64,000 nt of DNA from assembly GCA_029959085.1 (NCBI GenBank), contig JARWIR010000039.1:62001-126000 (forward strand), read 5' to 3'. How positions within the stretch are numbered: the stretch's first letter is position 1; each line of letters starts with the position of its first letter. Source of the stretch: Nemophila menziesii (Eukaryota; Streptophyta; Magnoliopsida; Boraginales; Hydrophyllaceae). The notes beneath the pieces were generated by a model. It ran no database searches. It was not told the DNA's origin and saw only the letters and a list, made by a program, of their open reading frames with translations. The translations under genes and the position numbers were made by a program. Below are positions 62,011 through 64,000 of this stretch, piece by piece.

Positions 62011-64000
62011 TAGTTGGACAGAGAAAATTGAAGTTACTTTTGACAATATAAAAATTATACTACATGGTTAAATGATAGATTGGACTTGAAATAAATTAAG
62101 GCTTTAAGATTTAACTTTAAAAATTGTGGGGCAGTTCTGTGAACAAAGGATATTTTTTTATAAAATTAAGCTTTGGTCAAAATAAAATATTAAAACTAAG
62201 GTAGACAATGGTCTCCCTAATAGGCAGCCCTGATTACACAAAAGCAAAAGAGGTTAGTTCAACCCTTATCTTGTAAATGAAACATTTCAGTCCCCTTTTT
62301 ATGTTTTTCTAACAATGGTAAGTCTTTTTTTATTGGCATTACATTATTAATTTTATTCCACGTGGCACTGTATAATTTATATTAATAAATAACTATACTG
62401 CCTCGTCTGCCATAACAGGACAACACTTATAACATAATGAAAAAACAAAAAAAAAGATAAAATTGTCACAAACTCGAAAAAAATATAGGATTTAAATATT
62501 ACATTTGCAAAATTAGAGACTAATTCCAAGAAAAAATTCAAATGTTAAGTTTGAACAGTACTAACAATTCAATCATCATATTTTTTTTATTCCTAAAATG
62601 TCAAGGACTATAACATTTTAATAGAAATATATTGCAAATTCTTTTTTAATTTTTATGTGAATTATTTCTCCATACTAAATAGACTAGGAACTAAGAATAC
62701 CCAACTAAAATTTTCAATATAAATAATTCCAATAAATAGAAAATGACATGTTTCCAATAAAGTTCAAGTAACGAGTTTTCCAAAATAGGAGAAAATATAT
62801 TGAAAAATAGAAAAACATAATCAATCAAATTTACAAATAACAATAATACTTTTCTTCCTATCCATTAGAAAATATCCAAAATAATGAAAAAGAGTATATC
62901 CATTATAAAGGAGAAATAATAAGCTATTTACAAGACAATAAAAAAAAAAAGAATTAAACATTAACCTATGAAAGAATTTTCAATTGAAATGGAATGATCA
63001 ATCTAAAACAAAACAACACTTAAAGATAAACATTAGAAAAGGATGACACTATATATCAAATTTAAGTACAATTTACTAGTGTGATGTGTAATCTATATAT
63101 AAGAAACAGTTAGGGTTAAAGTTTGATATAATAAATAGTTGTGTTATGTGTTATGTACAATTAAAGGTATAATAATTATACCGATACTCGAATAAGTAAC
63201 TTTTTCTATTAATATATTTTTCTACCTTTTGGTTAATTGAATAACTTTTGAGTTATCCTTTTTTTATTATAACATGTCATATAAAGTTAATTATAGTTTA
63301 TTTTTAATTCTTTATACAATAAGTGCGATTAGTTTTTTTTGTTATTTACATCAATTGTTGAATTTTCAATTATTTTTATTATCATAACATATTATATATA
63401 GTTAATTATGATGTATTTTTATTCTTAATACATTAAGGTGCAATTGTTTTTGTTATTATACAGTTTATTAAATATTGATACTTTATCTTATTTGAATTAC
63501 TATATATTTAAAAAATTATGATACTAGTAAAATGTGATTTAGATGTATTTTATCTTTGTTTATTAAGATTTTGAATTCTTTATTTCCTTAATATCATTAT
63601 TGTATATAGACAAGCAAGAATAAAATATCAAAAGAAAATTTGTAGCCATTACAATCTAAAACATTAACTAGACTTGGCTAAGAAGCCAGAAAACAGATCA
63701 TCATTTTCTCAATCTTTCTTCTTCTTCCTTTCCAAACTCCCAGAAGCAGTTGCTGGAGTATTGGAATGTGATGATGGATTGGTTAAACTCCCATCCCGAA
63801 TGTTACTTCCTTAAAGATTAAGATTATCATAAGTCTTGTTGAAGAAATTATCATGTGCCATCATTTTTTTGCATTTCTTGTTGTACGCATTATCTGGTTT
63901 GGCTATTTCTTTTATTGATGAACTTGATGTAACGGTAGCTAGGATGGCGTAAGATTTGGATTGAACTCTGATATGCCTCACCTGAACAAGTCAAACAAGA
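62011..64000 (-). repeat. Array unit 14 (B type, cut by the window edge)
   Basis: The first 1990 bp of a B unit, matching units 5 and 11 (AACATTTCAG, GAACAGTAC, TAAATATTGATAC, mutated poly(A) signal). A small private deletion at about 62133 removes part of GCAGGATGTTCTG. The window ends just beyond the acceptor of the terminal exon, so the promoter state cannot be seen. Confidence 0.93.
63709..63981 (-). pseudogene. Terminal exon with private nonsense codon (unit 14)
   Basis: Full-length 273-bp exon like those of units 5 and 11, but codon 57 is TAA (63811-63813) where the others have CAA for Gln. This leaves 56 codons from the acceptor. The change is not seen in any other unit, so it arose after the block was copied. 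Confidence 0.62.

Larger units (their letters stand above)
1..64000 (-). repeat. Head-to-tail array of about 4.75-kb repeat units
   Basis: The same roughly 4.7-4.9 kb sequence recurs 13 times plus a cut 14th copy, always in the same orientation. Unit starts are recognised by the words TAGTTGGACAGAG or TAGATGGACAGAG, preceded by a conserved TTTGATATTTAA. Units differ by scattered substitutions, small indels, a shared MITE insertion in three units and one large deletion. The minus strand is given because the promoter, intron borders, open frame and poly(A) signal all read that way. The array runs off both edges, so its true size is unknown. The chosen phase is arbitrary and simply follows the left edge of the window. 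Confidence 0.97.

Noticed and set aside
1..64000. LTR retrotransposon array
   Set aside because: No primer-binding site, polypurine tract, paired long terminal repeats or polymerase-like coding was seen; the units are simple direct repeats with a plant promoter.
1..64000. Ribosomal DNA spacer or organelle DNA
   Set aside because: No rRNA or tRNA sequence and no organelle genes are visible; promoter and intron signals are nuclear in style.

Overview
This window looks like nuclear DNA from a flowering plant, probably a eudicot. It is strongly AT-rich, has no dense coding, and carries plant promoter words (site II TGGGCC/T boxes, a TATA box, an AAACCCTAG telo-box) and plant-type GT-AG intron borders. 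I cannot name the species. There are no rRNA or tRNA genes, CRISPR arrays or bacterial-type operons.

Almost the whole window is one head-to-tail tandem array. Thirteen complete units and one cut unit, all in the same orientation, begin at 1, 4876, 9630, 14340, 19663, 24417, 29238, 34071, 37065, 41870, 47178, 51864, 56685 and 62011. Most are about 4.7-4.9 kb. Three are about 5.3 kb because they carry the same 467-bp inverted-repeat transposon (MITE), and one (34071-37064) is cut to 2994 bp by a deletion.

Each full unit has the same layout, read here on the minus strand from high to low coordinate. First comes a site II / TATA / telo-box promoter (2932-3074 in unit 1), then a candidate leader exon ending at a GT donor (about 2654-2930). 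A 699-bp intron follows, then a terminal exon with an open frame of up to 90 codons (1682-1954), then a poly(A) signal (1570-1575). The rest of the unit is AT-rich spacer. It includes a second, diverged copy of the promoter/leader segment (about 884-1600), so the unit is internally a degenerate dimer. I do not recognise the encoded peptide.

The terminal exon is open in units 1, 2, 5, 6, 11 and 12. It is broken in units 3, 7 and 9 (shared 49-bp deletion), units 4, 10 and 13 (shared nonsense codon plus 5-bp deletion) and unit 14 (private nonsense codon). It is deleted in unit 8. Between units 1 and 6, by-eye counting gives about 11 amino-acid-changing and 4 silent differences, close to neutral drift. 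The leader has no start codon that reads into the exon, so these are best read as gene relics, possibly transcribed as non-coding RNA.

The array has higher-order structure. Units 4-5-6, 10-11-12 and 13-14 are copies of one A-B-C block: A carries the MITE, B has lost the TATA and telo-box, and C has a private set of exon changes. Unit 4 to unit 10 is about 27.5 kb and unit 10 to unit 13 about 14.8 kb. Units 7-9 are D-type or A/D chimeras. This points to repeated unequal exchange and gene conversion, with the MITE insertion as a dated marker.
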